The notes: a model not told the origin generated them from the letters alone. A DNA stretch of 64,000 nt from Neoroseomonas eburnea (GCF_018129005.1 NZ_JAAEDL010000002.1:260019-324018), one strand, 5' to 3'. Shown: positions 43,426 to 52,277, counted from the first letter of the stretch. Made by a program: numbers and translations.

Positions 43426-45042
43426 TCACGGGTTGGCGGCGATGAAGGCGCGCGCGGCCACGACCTCCGTCACACCCGGATCGGCGCGGGCCGCGATCAC
43501 GAGCAACTGCGCATAGTGCCGGCGCGCCGCATCCCGCTGGCCGCCGAGTTCCGCCGCGCGGCCCGCGCCGTACACGGCGCGGAAGCGCCGCGGCTCGGTC
43601 TGCTCCACCGCCTCGAACTCCCGCTGCGCCTCGGCATGGCGGCCCATGAGCAGCAGCATCTCGCCGCGCTGCTCGCGCGCGGGGAACAGCGGCCCCGGCG
43701 TGACGGGGTGCTTGTCGGTGCGGTCTTCGCGCGTCGCCGCCTCGGCCATGATCTCCAGGGCGCGGTCGCGCTCGCCACGCGCGAAGGCCACCCAGGCCTC
43801 GGCCGAAAGCCGCAGGATCTCCGTCTGCTCCGCCCAATAGGCGTCGTTCGCGGCGCGGAGCGCGGCCGCTGCGGCCTTCAGCGCCTCGACATCCGCCATG
43901 GCCGCGTCGGGGCGCCCTGCGCGTGCGGCACCGATCGCGCGGGCGAAGTGGGTGTTGGCGACGACGAGCGGCGCGGTCTGCCGCCCCGGCGTCAGCGCCG
44001 CGGCGTCCTCCCACCGGCCGCGCTCCAGCGCCACCCGCGCCGGCATCACGGTCAGCGCCCAGGCGAAGATCGGTGCCGGGGCGTTCCACTGCGCGAAGCG
44101 GCCAAGATCAGCGACGACGCGTCGCGCAGCCTCGATCTGGCCGGTCTGCAAATAGCCATAGACCATGTAGTCGAGCGCATGGACCTCGTCGAAGATGGCC
44201 TCCCGCGCACGCGCCGTTTCGGCGGAGCGCTGATTGGTCGTGATGGAATCCTCCCAGCGCCCCACGCGGGTGAAGATGTGGGAGGGCATGTGCAGCGCAT
44301 GCGGCGCATCCGCGGCGATCGCCGCGTACCGCTCCGCCGCCGGCACGCCCCGCGCGGCGAGCGCCGGCGTGTCGAAGGTATGGATAAGGTAGTGCGCGAC
44401 GCCCGGGTGCTGCGGCTGGCGCGCCCATTCGCGTTCGAGGATCTCGGCCGCCCGGATCTGGCGTGCATAGGTCTTGTCGGTCGGCGGCGCGACCATGACG
44501 AGGGCGAGCGCATAGTGGATGCCGACCTCGGGATCGTCCGGGAAGCGCTGATGGAGCTGCGCCATCGCCTGCTCGTAGCGCTCGAGCCGGGCGCGGTGCG
44601 TCGTCGGGTCCTCATTGCCGTAGAGTTCCGACAGCGCGGCGATGAAGCCGGCCTCGCGCTCGCTCCGCGCGCCGATGCGCTGCGCCTCGGCCAGCAGGGC
44701 ACGGCCGGCGCGCAGATTGGCAACGGTCGTCACGGTGAAGGGATTGACCAGCAGCGCCAGCGCCTCCCCCCAATAGGCCATGACGCAGTTCGGGTCGCGC
44801 TGGCGGACGCGCTGGAACGCCTCGGCCGCTGCCTGGTACCAGAAGGAGTGCTGCAGCTTCATCGCCTCGTCGAAGGCGGCCTGCGCCTCCGGCGTACAGG
44901 TGACGGGGAAATGCACCTGCCCGAGCGTCGCGGCGGACGGTGGCGCGCCGCCATGCGCGTGGCCCTGCTGTTGCGATCCTGCGGGGGACGCGCAGAGCGA
45001 AACGCCCAGGGCGACCGCCCAGGGGACAATCAGCTTCGGCAT
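43426..45042 (-). CDS. TPR-repeat exported protein
   Basis: Predicted secreted protein of 538 aa with a signal peptide (PKLIVPWAVALGVSLCASPAG). It is built almost entirely from TPR-like helical pairs: FDEAMKLQHSFWYQAAAEAF, MAYWGEALALLVNPFT, HYALALVMVAPPTDKTYAR, LHMPSHIFTRVGRWEDSI and REQRGEMLLLMGRHAEAQRE. A histidine-bearing motif, HYLIHTFDTP, and HMPSHIF recur in this family of uncharacterised TPR proteins. A scaffold role in the periplasm is inferred. It lies between the hydratase (convergent) and a Bug receptor on its own strand. Confidence 0.82.
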   Translation of the reverse strand: MPKLIVPWAVALGVSLCASPAGSQQQGHAHGGAPPSAATLGQVHFPVTCTPEAQAAFDEAMKLQHSFWYQAAAEAFQRVRQRDPNCVMAYWGEALALLVNPFTVTTVANLRAGRALLAEAQRIGARSEREAGFIAALSELYGNEDPTTHRARLERYEQAMAQLHQRFPDDPEVGIHYALALVMVAPPTDKTYARQIRAAEILEREWARQPQHPGVAHYLIHTFDTPALAARGVPAAERYAAIAADAPHALHMPSHIFTRVGRWEDSITTNQRSAETARAREAIFDEVHALDYMVYGYLQTGQIEAARRVVADLGRFAQWNAPAPIFAWALTVMPARVALERGRWEDAAALTPGRQTAPLVVANTHFARAIGAARAGRPDAAMADVEALKAAAAALRAANDAYWAEQTEILRLSAEAWVAFARGERDRALEIMAEAATREDRTDKHPVTPGPLFPAREQRGEMLLLMGRHAEAQREFEAVEQTEPRRFRAVYGAGRAAELGGQRDAARRHYAQLLVIAARADPGVTEVVAARAFIAANP

Positions 45043-45150
45043 CTCTTCCTCCCTAGCCGGGAGGCCCGTCCGGGCGTCCCGGCGCGGCGGAGACTATGCC
45101 TTCCGGGCGGCCGCCTACAACAGCGATGGCGCCGACAATCCGCCCGGATA

Positions 45151-46116
45151 TCAGTTGGCCGTCGCCCCTGCCGCCGCGATGATCGGGCGCCACTTCTCGG
45201 TCTCGGCGCGGATGAAGCCGGTGAGTTCCTCGGGCGTGCTCGGCGCGGCTTCCAGCCCGTGACGGGCCAGGCCGGCGATGATCTCGGGGTCGCGCAGCGC
45301 CTCGTTCAGCGCGGCGTTGACGCGCTCGACGATCGGCCGTGGCAGGCCGCGCGGGCCCATCATCGCGTACCAGTTCGCCACTTCGTAGCCGGGCAGGCTG
45401 GCGGCCTCGGCGACGGTCGGCACCTCGGGCAGTAGCGGCGAGCGGCGCGGCGTCGGCACGGCGAGGGCGCGCAGGCGGCCCGCCTCGATGTGCGGCAGCA
45501 CGGTCGCGGCGGTGGCGATGGAGAAATCCACCTTGCCGGAGAGGATGTCGGTGATGAGCTGCCCGCCGCCGCGATAGGGCACGTGGATGGTGCGGATCCC
45601 GGCCATGCTGTCGAGCAGCGCCCCGCCGAGATGCCCCGCCCCGCCGACACCCGAGGAGCCATAGGACAACGTGTCCGGCCGCGCCCGCGCCGCGGCGATC
45701 AGGTCCGGCAGGCTGCGCCAGGGCCGGTCCGGTGGCACGACCAGGATGTTCGTGACCTCGACCGACCGCCCGATCGCCGTGAGATCCGTCAGCACGTCGA
45801 AGGGCAGCCGCGTCATGATCGGGTTCATCACCAGGGAGGCGATGGTCCCCATCATCAGGGTGGTGCCGTCGGCGGCGGCGTTGGCCGTGGCCTCGCTCGC
45901 CAGGTTGCCGCCGGCGCCCGGCCGGTTCTCCACCACGATGGGCTGGCCGAGCAGCGTCTGCAGCTTGGCGCTGATGGTCCGGGTCGTGATGTCCGTCCCA
46001 CCGCCGGGCGCGAAGCCCACCAGGATGCGGATCGGCCGCGTGGGCTGCCATTGCGCCCGTGCCGGCACGGCAATGACGGCGAGTGCCGCCGCCCCGAAGG
46101 TGCGTCGCGAGATCAT
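45151..46116 (-). CDS. Bug/TctC-family tripartite tricarboxylate receptor
   Basis: Third Bug receptor, 321 aa. Leader ISRRTFGAAALAVIAVPARAQ, then [53 protein letters not shown] and IHVPYRGGGQLITDIL. ATG 46116 is chosen because GGAGGG lies 7 nt upstream; ATG 46122 would abut it. There is no permease nearby. It is codirectional with the TPR gene downstream (108 nt gap). Confidence 0.9.
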   Translation of the reverse strand: MISRRTFGAAALAVIAVPARAQWQPTRPIRILVGFAPGGGTDITTRTISAKLQTLLGQPIVVENRPGAGGNLASEATANAAADGTTLMMGTIASLVMNPIMTRLPFDVLTDLTAIGRSVEVTNILVVPPDRPWRSLPDLIAAARARPDTLSYGSSGVGGAGHLGGALLDSMAGIRTIHVPYRGGGQLITDILSGKVDFSIATAATVLPHIEAGRLRALAVPTPRRSPLLPEVPTVAEAASLPGYEVANWYAMMGPRGLPRPIVERVNAALNEALRDPEIIAGLARHGLEAAPSTPEELTGFIRAETEKWRPIIAAAGATAN

Positions 46117-46184
46117 GTCCATTCCCTCCGCCCGCATCGGGGCTTTTGGGGAATGCTATCCCCGCTCCCCGGCCAGCACCAAAA

Positions 46185-46226
46185 AGCCAAAGAAAGGAGG
46201 GGGCGCGGGGGAGTTCACTCCCCCGC
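46185..46226. repeat. Half copy of the C-type composite repeat
   Basis: Contains CAAAGAAAGGAGGGGG followed by the stem GCGGGGGAG / CTCCCCCGC (46205-46226). This matches the right half of the element at 51663-51785. It overlaps the very end of gluQRS. Confidence 0.65.
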
Positions 46227-47063
46227 CCTTCCGCGGACCTCCGCCGCCGTCGCGCCCGCCGCCCGCATCTCCCGGATCGTCGCCGCCCGGTCCCGCTTCG
46301 CCAGGCGCTTCCCTGTCTCGTCGGTCAGCAGCCCGTGATGCGCATAGGTCGGCTCGGGCCATCCCATCAGGTGCTGCAGCAGGCGGTGCAGGTCGGTCGC
46401 GGGCTTCAGATCCTCCCCGCGCGTCACCAGCGTCACGCCCTGCAGCGCGTCGTCGTGGGTGACGCAGAGGTGGTAGGAGGCGGGGACATCCTTCCTCGCC
46501 AGCACCGCGTCGCCGAAGCGGGCGGGGTCGCAGCGCAGGCGGCCTTCGCGTTCCTCGTGAAACGTCAGCGGCTCGCGCATCGTCGCCAGCGCCGCCGCCA
46601 TGTCGAGGCGCAGTGCGTGCGGCTCGCCGCGGGCGATGCGGGCGGCGCGCTCATCGGCCGGGAGCCGCCGGCAGGTGCCTGGGTAGAGCGGCCCGTCCGG
46701 CCCGTGCGGCGCGGCCGCGCTCGCCGCGATCTCCCGCGCGATGTCGGCGCGGGTGCAGAAGCAGGGGTAGAGCAGGCCGCGCGCCGACAGCGCATCCAGC
46801 GTCGCGCCGTATTCGGGCAGGTGGGCCGACTGCACGCGCACCTCGCCGTCCCAATCCAGGCCGAGCCAGGCCAGGTCCTCCAGGATCGCGTCGGTGAACT
46901 CCGGCCGGCAGCGCACGGGGTCGATGTCCTCGATGCGCAGCAGGAAGCGGCCGCCGGCCTCGCGCGCCCGTCGCCAGGCGAACAGCGCCGAATGCGCGTG
47001 GCCGAGATGGAGATGCCCGGTGGGGCTCGGCGCGAAGCGGGTGACGATGGTGGTTGCGCCCAT
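46215..47063 (-). CDS. gluQ: Glutamyl-Q tRNA(Asp) synthetase GluQRS
   Basis: Truncated paralogue of glutamyl-tRNA synthetase, 282 aa, which attaches glutamate to the queuosine base of tRNA(Asp). The class I HIGH motif is HLGH in FAPSPTGHLHLGHAHSALF. The KMSKS equivalent is KRLAKRDRA. The zinc site is represented by LLYPCFCTRAD and later Cys. The anticodon-binding domain is absent, as expected. The ATG at 47063 begins directly at the catalytic fold. It is divergent from an esterase gene. Confidence 0.93.
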   Translation of the reverse strand: MGATTIVTRFAPSPTGHLHLGHAHSALFAWRRAREAGGRFLLRIEDIDPVRCRPEFTDAILEDLAWLGLDWDGEVRVQSAHLPEYGATLDALSARGLLYPCFCTRADIAREIAASAAAPHGPDGPLYPGTCRRLPADERAARIARGEPHALRLDMAAALATMREPLTFHEEREGRLRCDPARFGDAVLARKDVPASYHLCVTHDDALQGVTLVTRGEDLKPATDLHRLLQHLMGWPEPTYAHHGLLTDETGKRLAKRDRAATIREMRAAGATAAEVRGRAGE

Positions 47064-47114
47064 GCTCCGCGCCCGGTAGCGGGCGGGGGTGCCGCATCGC
47101 AAGGGGGATCGCGC

Positions 47115-47774
47115 ATGGACATGCAGGACGCGCCGCGCTTCGGCCCCGCCGCCGGCGAGGCGCCCGACGCGCTGGTGGTGCTGGTGCACGGATTCGGCGC
47201 CGACGGGAACGACCTGATCGACCTGGCGGCACTATGGGCGGAGGCGGTGCCCGGCGCGCTCTTCGTCGCACCGCATGCGCCGGAAGCCTGCGACGGCATC
47301 CCCTTCGGCCGGCAGTGGTTCCCGCTGTGGGACAGGTCCCAGGCGCAGCTCGCGGTCGGGGTCGGGAGTGCCGCCGCCGCGCTTGGCCGGTTCGTGGCGG
47401 CGGAGGCGTCGCGGCTCGGCCTCGCGCCGGATCGCGTCGCGCTGATGGGCTTCAGCCAGGGGGCGATGACCGTGCTCGAGGCCGGGCTCTGCGGCGCGGT
47501 GCCGGCGCCGGCCTGCGTGCTGGCCTATTCCGGCGGGCTGATCGGGGCGGAGTCGCTGCCGGCGCGGATCGCCGCCCGCCCGCCCGTGCTGCTGGTGCAT
47601 GGGGAGGCGGATGAGGTGGTGCCCGCCGCCGCCTCCCGCGCCGCGGAATCGGCGCTGGCCGCATCCGGCGTGCCGGTGCGCGCGATCTTCCGCCCGGATC
47701 TCGGCCACGGGCTCGACGAGGTCGGGCTTGCGGCAGGGGCGGAGGTCCTGCGGGGCGTGCTGAACGCCGCGTGA
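47115..47774 (+). CDS. Phospholipase/carboxylesterase family hydrolase
   Basis: Alpha/beta-hydrolase of the Abhydrolase_2 family, 219 aa. The nucleophile serine lies in LMGFSQGAMTVLEAG near residue 118. The oxyanion segment is VVLVHGFGADGNDL, the Asp is in HGEADEVVPA and the His in LGHGLDEVGL. It resembles E. coli YpfH and small bacterial carboxylesterases acting on short acyl or phospholipid esters. There is no signal peptide, so it is cytoplasmic. It is divergent from gluQRS over 51 nt. Confidence 0.88.
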   Translation: MDMQDAPRFGPAAGEAPDALVVLVHGFGADGNDLIDLAALWAEAVPGALFVAPHAPEACDGIPFGRQWFPLWDRSQAQLAVGVGSAAAALGRFVAAEASRLGLAPDRVALMGFSQGAMTVLEAGLCGAVPAPACVLAYSGGLIGAESLPARIAARPPVLLVHGEADEVVPAAASRAAESALAASGVPVRAIFRPDLGHGLDEVGLAAGAEVLRGVLNAA

Positions 47775-47909
47775 CAAGGCGTTGAAACCTCGCGCCCCCG
47801 TGCGGCGCGAGGGTTGCGGGCGCGTTTCACGCGTGCCAATGATGCGCAGCACACGCGGCGGCGCCACTGTATCTGGGGCCTTTCCGCCGGGTCAGGCCCC
47901 AAGGTCTTG

Positions 47910-48512
47910 ATGGCGCTCCGCTGGAAGGAGCGGCGCTTGCCAGACGGCAGTCAGTTCACCGGCGGCCAGTCCTACCCAGCCCTCGTCCTGAACGCGGACT
48001 TTCGTCCGCTGTCCTATTTTCCGCTCTCGGTCTGGTCCTGGCAGGATGCGGTGAAGGCGGTCTTCCTCGACCGCGTCTCGGTGCTCAGCGAATACGAGGT
48101 GGAGGTGCATTCCCCTTCCCTCGCGCTGCGGCTGCCGTCGGTCATCGCGCTCAAGGAATTCATCCCGGCGGCGCGCCGCCCGGCCTTCACGCGGTTCAAC
48201 GTCTTCCTGCGCGACCATTTCGAGTGCCAGTACTGCGGCGAAGGCCGCCCGACACACGAGCTGACCTTCGACCACGTGATCCCCCGTTCCCGCGGCGGCC
48301 GCACGAGCTGGGAGAACGTCGTCACCGCCTGCGGCCCGTGCAACCTGCGCAAGGGCAGCCACCTGCCGCGCGAATGCCGCATGCTGCCGCGGCAGGAACC
48401 GCGCCAGCCGACCTCCTGGGAATTGCAGGAGAACGGGCGCGGCTTCCCGCCCAACTACCTGCATGTGAGCTGGCGCGACTACCTCTACTGGGACAGCGAG
48501 CTGGAAGGCTGA
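47910..48512 (+). CDS. HNH endonuclease, alphaproteobacterial housekeeping type
   Basis: HNH-fold protein of about 200 aa. Before the nuclease is a conserved block ALVLNADFRPLSYFPLS. The nuclease has a zinc-type pair FECQYCGEGRPTHELTF, the His-Asn-His core DHVIPRSRGGRTSWENVV and a second CxxC, TACGPCNLRKG. The tail PPNYLHVSWRDYLYWDSELE is shared by a widespread alphaproteobacterial family that is chromosomal and not linked to phage or R-M systems. ATG 47910 has AAGG upstream; the frame continues further 5'. Confidence 0.88.
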   Translation: MALRWKERRLPDGSQFTGGQSYPALVLNADFRPLSYFPLSVWSWQDAVKAVFLDRVSVLSEYEVEVHSPSLALRLPSVIALKEFIPAARRPAFTRFNVFLRDHFECQYCGEGRPTHELTFDHVIPRSRGGRTSWENVVTACGPCNLRKGSHLPRECRMLPRQEPRQPTSWELQENGRGFPPNYLHVSWRDYLYWDSELEG

Positions 48513-48518
48513 TCCCGC

Positions 48519-49646
48519 CTATGCCGTCCCCGGTGCCGGCTTCGGGCCGGCCCGGTAGGCGCCGATGCCCTCGCCCAGGCTGGCGTTGTTCGCCTCCCGC
48601 TGCCGCGCCGCCGCCTCGTCGTAGAGGAAGGGCAGGAAGGCATAGCGCCGCCCGGCGGTGACCGGCAGCGCCTGGTGCAGCAGGGAACAGGAGAACACCA
48701 CCGCACCCCCGGTCGGCGCGCGCCAGGACCGCCGGCCGTATTCCGGGAAACGCAGCTCGCCGCCCTCGAATGCCTCGGCGTTGAGGTTGATGGTGACGGC
48801 GAAGCGGCGATGCGCGGTGCCGGCGGTGGTGTTGTCGCGGTGCGCGGCGAAGTGGCCCTGCTCCTCGGCGTCGTAGCAGGCGACGATGTAGCGCTCCATG
48901 CGCGTGGCGTTGAAATGGTGGACCTTCGCCAGTTCCGGCACGACGCGGCGCAGGATGCGCGCGCGCACCGCGCCGCGCAGGGCCTCGTCCTCGATGCTGC
49001 AGTCCTTGCGCCGCTTCATCGCCGGATCGAAGACGCCGACCGTCTTGCCGTCCACCTCCCGCATGAAGCCGGAGGGCTCGCCGCCGCGCGCATCGTAGTA
49101 GGCGATCAGCGCGCGGCAGAGCTCGGGCTCGAAGATGCGCGGCAGCACCAGGACCGGGGGCGGGATCTCGGTGCCGGCATGCGCCTCGGGCGGCGGCAGG
49201 GCGCGCAGGCGGGCGAGGATGGCCTCGGCCTCGCGCAGCGGACGCGTCTCGATCACGCGCAGCATCGGGTCGAGCAGCACCCAGGCGGGGGTGAAGACCT
49301 CCGGCCCCTCCGGCACGGCGCGGTCCTTGCCGATGACGCCGACCTGCCGCCCCACGGCACCGCCGATGTCGAAGAGGAAGCGGATGCCCGGCAGGCTCGC
49401 CTGCACCCGCCCCTGGTCGCGGTCGGCCAGGTCCAGGCTGATGCCGAAGAAGCAGGCCCGCTCATCGTCGAACAACCCGCGCGCGGCGGCGACGGCGGCG
49501 AGCATGGCCTGCGCCTCCGGCCGCGCGGCGGAACTCAGGAAGCCGAGCAGCACGTAGCGCCCGGCCACCGAATGAAGGGCGTAGTTCGGGTTGTCCGTGG
49601 ACGACAGACGGAACCAGGGGATCGGATCGCCGGGCTGGAGCAACAT
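48519..49646 (-). CDS. 2-oxoglutarate/Fe(II) oxygenase with N-terminal redoxin-like domain
   Basis: Two-domain protein, 375 aa. Residues 1-150 have a peroxiredoxin-like fold pattern (LLQPGDPIPWFRLSSTDNP, YVLLGFLSS, FTPAWVLLDPMLRVIET), but the spot that should carry the peroxidatic Cys reads SSAARPEA, so it is probably redox-inactive. Residues 160-350 form a prolyl-4-hydroxylase-type oxygenase. The iron ligands are HFAAHRDNT and the distal SCSLLHQALPV; the 2OG-binding Arg is in TAGRRYAFLPF. The substrate is unknown. It is convergent with the HNH gene (6 nt between stops). Confidence 0.85.
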   Translation of the reverse strand: MLLQPGDPIPWFRLSSTDNPNYALHSVAGRYVLLGFLSSAARPEAQAMLAAVAAARGLFDDERACFFGISLDLADRDQGRVQASLPGIRFLFDIGGAVGRQVGVIGKDRAVPEGPEVFTPAWVLLDPMLRVIETRPLREAEAILARLRALPPPEAHAGTEIPPPVLVLPRIFEPELCRALIAYYDARGGEPSGFMREVDGKTVGVFDPAMKRRKDCSIEDEALRGAVRARILRRVVPELAKVHHFNATRMERYIVACYDAEEQGHFAAHRDNTTAGTAHRRFAVTINLNAEAFEGGELRFPEYGRRSWRAPTGGAVVFSCSLLHQALPVTAGRRYAFLPFLYDEAAARQREANNASLGEGIGAYRAGPKPAPGTA

Positions 49647-49879
49647 GGTCGTCGCAGGCTAGGTCAGGGGGTCTCGCATCCTCAAGCCGCGTGCCTCGAC
49701 CCTTCACCGCACCGGCGGTGAAGCCGGCGCCGATGCGCCCCTGGAACACCGGCACGTGCAGCGCCAGCGGCACCGTCGCGATCACCGTCGCCGCCATGAT
49801 CGGCTCGCAGGGCGGCGCGAAGCTGCTCGCGCCGCAAGGATTGCCACGTGCGGATCGTGCCCGGGAGGCGCCGGCCCGG

Positions 49880-50434
49880 TCAGATCCTTTCGCTGAGGCG
49901 GATGGCGACCCTGCAGCCGGCCTTGATCGCGGCGCTGAGCAGGCGGTAGGCGGGGGCCTGCTCGGCCTCGTTCGCGAGGCCGGTGTCGCGGTGCTCCAGT
50001 TCCTCGGCGCGGAAGGTCGCGATATGCGTCCTGAGCTCCGCCTCGTCCTCGCCGAGCGCTTCCTGCTGCGCCCGGTAGTGCTCGTCGATCGCCTCCTCGA
50101 CCGCGACGGTGCAGGCCATGGCGCCGCGATGGCCGAGCAGCGCCGTCGCCGCGCCCAGGGCGAAGCCCGCCACGTGCCAGACCGGCAGCAGCGCCGTCGG
50201 GCGCACCCGGCGCTGCCCGATCAGGCGGGAGAAAGTGTCGAGATGGACCTGCTCCTGGTCCTTCATGTGCTCGATCGTCGGGCGCCAGCGGGTGCGGCCG
50301 AGCACCGCGAGCTGGCCCTCATAGATGCGCTTCGCGCCGTATTCGCCGGCATGGTCGACGCGGATGGCGCGTTCCACCGTCTCGCGGGGGGTGGGGTCGC
50401 CGGGCAGGCGGTCCTCGCCGGTCGTGCGGATCAT
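49880..50434 (-). CDS. coq7: Demethoxyubiquinone hydroxylase Coq7
   Basis: Di-iron hydroxylase of ubiquinone biosynthesis, 184 aa, which adds the penultimate hydroxyl group. The two ferritin-like EXXH motifs are present: RVDHAGEYGAKRIYEGQ plus QEQVHLDTF, and VEEAIDEHYRAQ plus RAEELEHRDTG. Length matches the short bacterial Coq7. It overlaps dsbB by 4 nt. Ubiquinone is the electron acceptor of DsbB, so the pairing makes functional sense. Confidence 0.93.
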   Translation of the reverse strand: MIRTTGEDRLPGDPTPRETVERAIRVDHAGEYGAKRIYEGQLAVLGRTRWRPTIEHMKDQEQVHLDTFSRLIGQRRVRPTALLPVWHVAGFALGAATALLGHRGAMACTVAVEEAIDEHYRAQQEALGEDEAELRTHIATFRAEELEHRDTGLANEAEQAPAYRLLSAAIKAGCRVAIRLSERI

Positions 50435-50919
50435 GTGCGTGCTCCTCGCCGGGCCAGCAGCAGCGCCAGCGCGCCGAGGCCCAGCCCATAGATGAGGTTC
50501 AGCGCCGCCATGGACAGCGGCAGGCCCGGGATCAGGTAGGTGGCAGCATCGCAGGGCTTGGTCGGCGTCGCGGCCAGACCGCGCATCATGTCGTCGATCG
50601 AGCCGGCACCGCCGGCGGTGGGTGCCGCGCAGCCCGGCAACGGGGACGGCCACCACCCCTGCTCCACCCCCACATGGAAGCCGCCGATCGCGGCGGAGAC
50701 GAATACGCCGACCCCGGCCAGCGCCAGCAGCGCCCAACGCGCGCGCCCCGGCAGCACCACCGCGAGCCCCGCAAGCCCCGCCGCCGCCCAATAGGGCCAG
50801 CGCTGCCAGAGGCAGAGCTCGCATGGGGCGAGGCCCCACCAGGTCTCGCTCCCCATGGCGAAGAGCGGCGCGGCGGCGGCGAGCGCCAGGATCAGGACAG
50901 CGAATGCCATGGCCGTCAT
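50431..50919 (-). CDS. dsbB: Disulfide bond formation protein DsbB
   Basis: Inner-membrane quinone reductase that reoxidises DsbA, about 162 aa, four helices. The first periplasmic Cys pair is in APCELCLWQRWPYW (CxxC, with the quinone-contact Arg). The second pair is spread in SPLPGCAAP and PTKPCDAATY. The start at ATG 50919 places the first helix right at the N-terminus; an in-frame GTG at 50964 would add 15 residues. It is cotranscribed with coq7. No dsbA is adjacent. Confidence 0.9.
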   Translation of the reverse strand: MTAMAFAVLILALAAAAPLFAMGSETWWGLAPCELCLWQRWPYWAAAGLAGLAVVLPGRARWALLALAGVGVFVSAAIGGFHVGVEQGWWPSPLPGCAAPTAGGAGSIDDMMRGLAATPTKPCDAATYLIPGLPLSMAALNLIYGLGLGALALLLARRGART

Positions 50920-51033
50920 GTCGCGCGCCGCCCGGCCCGGCGCAACCGGTCCCGCGCACGGCACTTCCCCGCGGGCGGTTCCACCCCCGGGGAAAGCACT
51001 CTAGCCTCCCGGCGGAACCGCGGGAGGGACGCG

Positions 51034-51660
51034 ATGCGCAAGCTCTGGGGCCGTGCGAGCTCGAGCAACGTGATGAAGGTGCTGTGGACGCTCGACGAGC
51101 TGGGCCTGCCCTATGAGCGCATCGACGCCGGCGGCGCCTTCGGCAAGACGAAGGAGCCCGGATACCGCGCCATGAACCCCATGGGCCTCGTCCCCACCCT
51201 GCAGGAGGAGGATGGCTGGGCGCTGTGGGAGAGCAATTCCATCGCCCGCTACCTGTGCAACGCGCACGCGCCGGACAGCCCGCTGTATCCCAGGGCTCCG
51301 CGCGCCCGCGCGGCGGTCGAGACCTGGATGGACTGGACGCTCGGCCACGTCACCTCGCCGATGGTGACCATCTTCTTCACCCATGTCCGCCTGCCGGAGC
51401 CGCAACGCGATTGGGCGGCCGAGAAGAAGGCACGGGAAGATGCCGGCCGGCTGTGGAAGATCGTGGACGCGAAGGTGACCGGGCAGCGCTTCCTGTGCGG
51501 CGATGACCTGACCCTCGCCGACATCGCGCTGGGGTGCTGGGTGCATCGGTGGTTCGCACTGCCGATCGAGCGGCCGGACCTGCCGAAGCTGGCGGCCTAC
51601 TACGAGGCGCTGAAGACCCGGCCGGGCTTCGTCACGCATGTCGCGTTGCCGCTGGAGTAA
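51034..51660 (+). CDS. Glutathione S-transferase family protein
   Basis: Cytosolic GST-fold protein, 208 aa. The N-terminal thioredoxin domain begins KLWGRASSSNVMKVLWTLDE, with Ser residues at the position that activates glutathione. The cis-proline block is GLVPTLQEEDGWALWESNSI with the conserved ES pair. The C-terminal helical domain includes LTLADIALGCWVHRW. The sequence is typical of alphaproteobacterial beta/theta-like GSTs. GGGAGGG precedes the ATG. The C-type repeat follows directly. Confidence 0.92.
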   Translation: MRKLWGRASSSNVMKVLWTLDELGLPYERIDAGGAFGKTKEPGYRAMNPMGLVPTLQEEDGWALWESNSIARYLCNAHAPDSPLYPRAPRARAAVETWMDWTLGHVTSPMVTIFFTHVRLPEPQRDWAAEKKAREDAGRLWKIVDAKVTGQRFLCGDDLTLADIALGCWVHRWFALPIERPDLPKLAAYYEALKTRPGFVTHVALPLE

Positions 51661-51662
51661 GG

Positions 51663-51785
51663 TCGGGGGAGGGTGAACCTCCCCCGAACCCCCTCCCTTT
51701 TCTGGCACCTGGGGACTGACCTCCGAGGTCAGTTCCCAGGAGACAAAGAAGGGAGGGGGATGCGGGGGAGGTTCCCCTCCCCCGC
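51663..51785. repeat. C-type composite hairpin repeat
   Basis: TCGGGGGAGG / CCTCCCCCGA lies at 51663-51687. A central 14-bp stem CTGGGGACTGACCT / AGGTCAGTTCCCAG (one G-U) lies at 51709-51739. GCGGGGGAGG / CCTCCCCCGC with loop TTCC lies at 51762-51785. The linkers CCCCCTCCCTT and AAGGGAGGGGG are also complementary, so the whole 120 nt can fold as one branched structure. A second copy is at 26861-26994. Confidence 0.75.
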
Positions 51786-51812
51786 GACCTTTTTTGACCG
51801 ATGGAGGAAACG

Positions 51813-52205
51813 ATGGCCGGAACGACCACGAACCACGCCCAGGGCGCCCACTACGAACGCGGCCTGCGCGCCTTCTTCGAATACCGCGACCTCGGCATCA
51901 GGGACGCCACCGGCGGGGCCTTCGGCGCGCATGTCATCCGCGCGATCCCGGGCGAGCACGCCACCGGCCAGTGGCACACCCACGACCTGAAGTTCCAGAT
52001 GTTCTTCGTGCTCAAGGGCTGGGTGCGCTTCGAATACGAGGATGTCGGCGTGAAGGAGTTCCGCGCCGGCGATTCCTGCTACCAGCCGCCGCTGGTCCGC
52101 CACCGGGAGGTCGAGCATTCCGACGACCTGGAACTGCTGGAGATCGTCGGTCCGGCGGAATTCGCGACCAAGGATGTCCCCGCCCCGGCCGCCGCGGCGG
52201 AATAG
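51813..52205 (+). CDS. Cupin-domain protein
   Basis: Single-domain cupin of about 130 aa. Motif 1 is TGQWHTHDLKFQMFFVLKGW with the two His and Gln/Glu ligands. Motif 2 is the CYQPPLVRHREVEHSDD stretch. No other domain is present. Substrate unknown; such small cupins act as dioxygenases, isomerases or sugar-binding proteins. The ATG at 51813 is preceded by GGAGG at an ideal distance, better than the ATG at 51801. Confidence 0.85.
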   Translation: MAGTTTNHAQGAHYERGLRAFFEYRDLGIRDATGGAFGAHVIRAIPGEHATGQWHTHDLKFQMFFVLKGWVRFEYEDVGVKEFRAGDSCYQPPLVRHREVEHSDDLELLEIVGPAEFATKDVPAPAAAAE

Positions 52206-52277
52206 CCTCCGGCCGGGGCTGTGAAATCGGAAAAGGCGCGCTATTAGCACTCACGGGCAGCGTGTCGGCCGCCCGAT

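Noticed and set aside
49647..49879. Possible small gene between the 2OG oxygenase and coq7
   Set aside because: Open frames exist on both strands but none has a ribosome site, a conserved motif or sensible composition.
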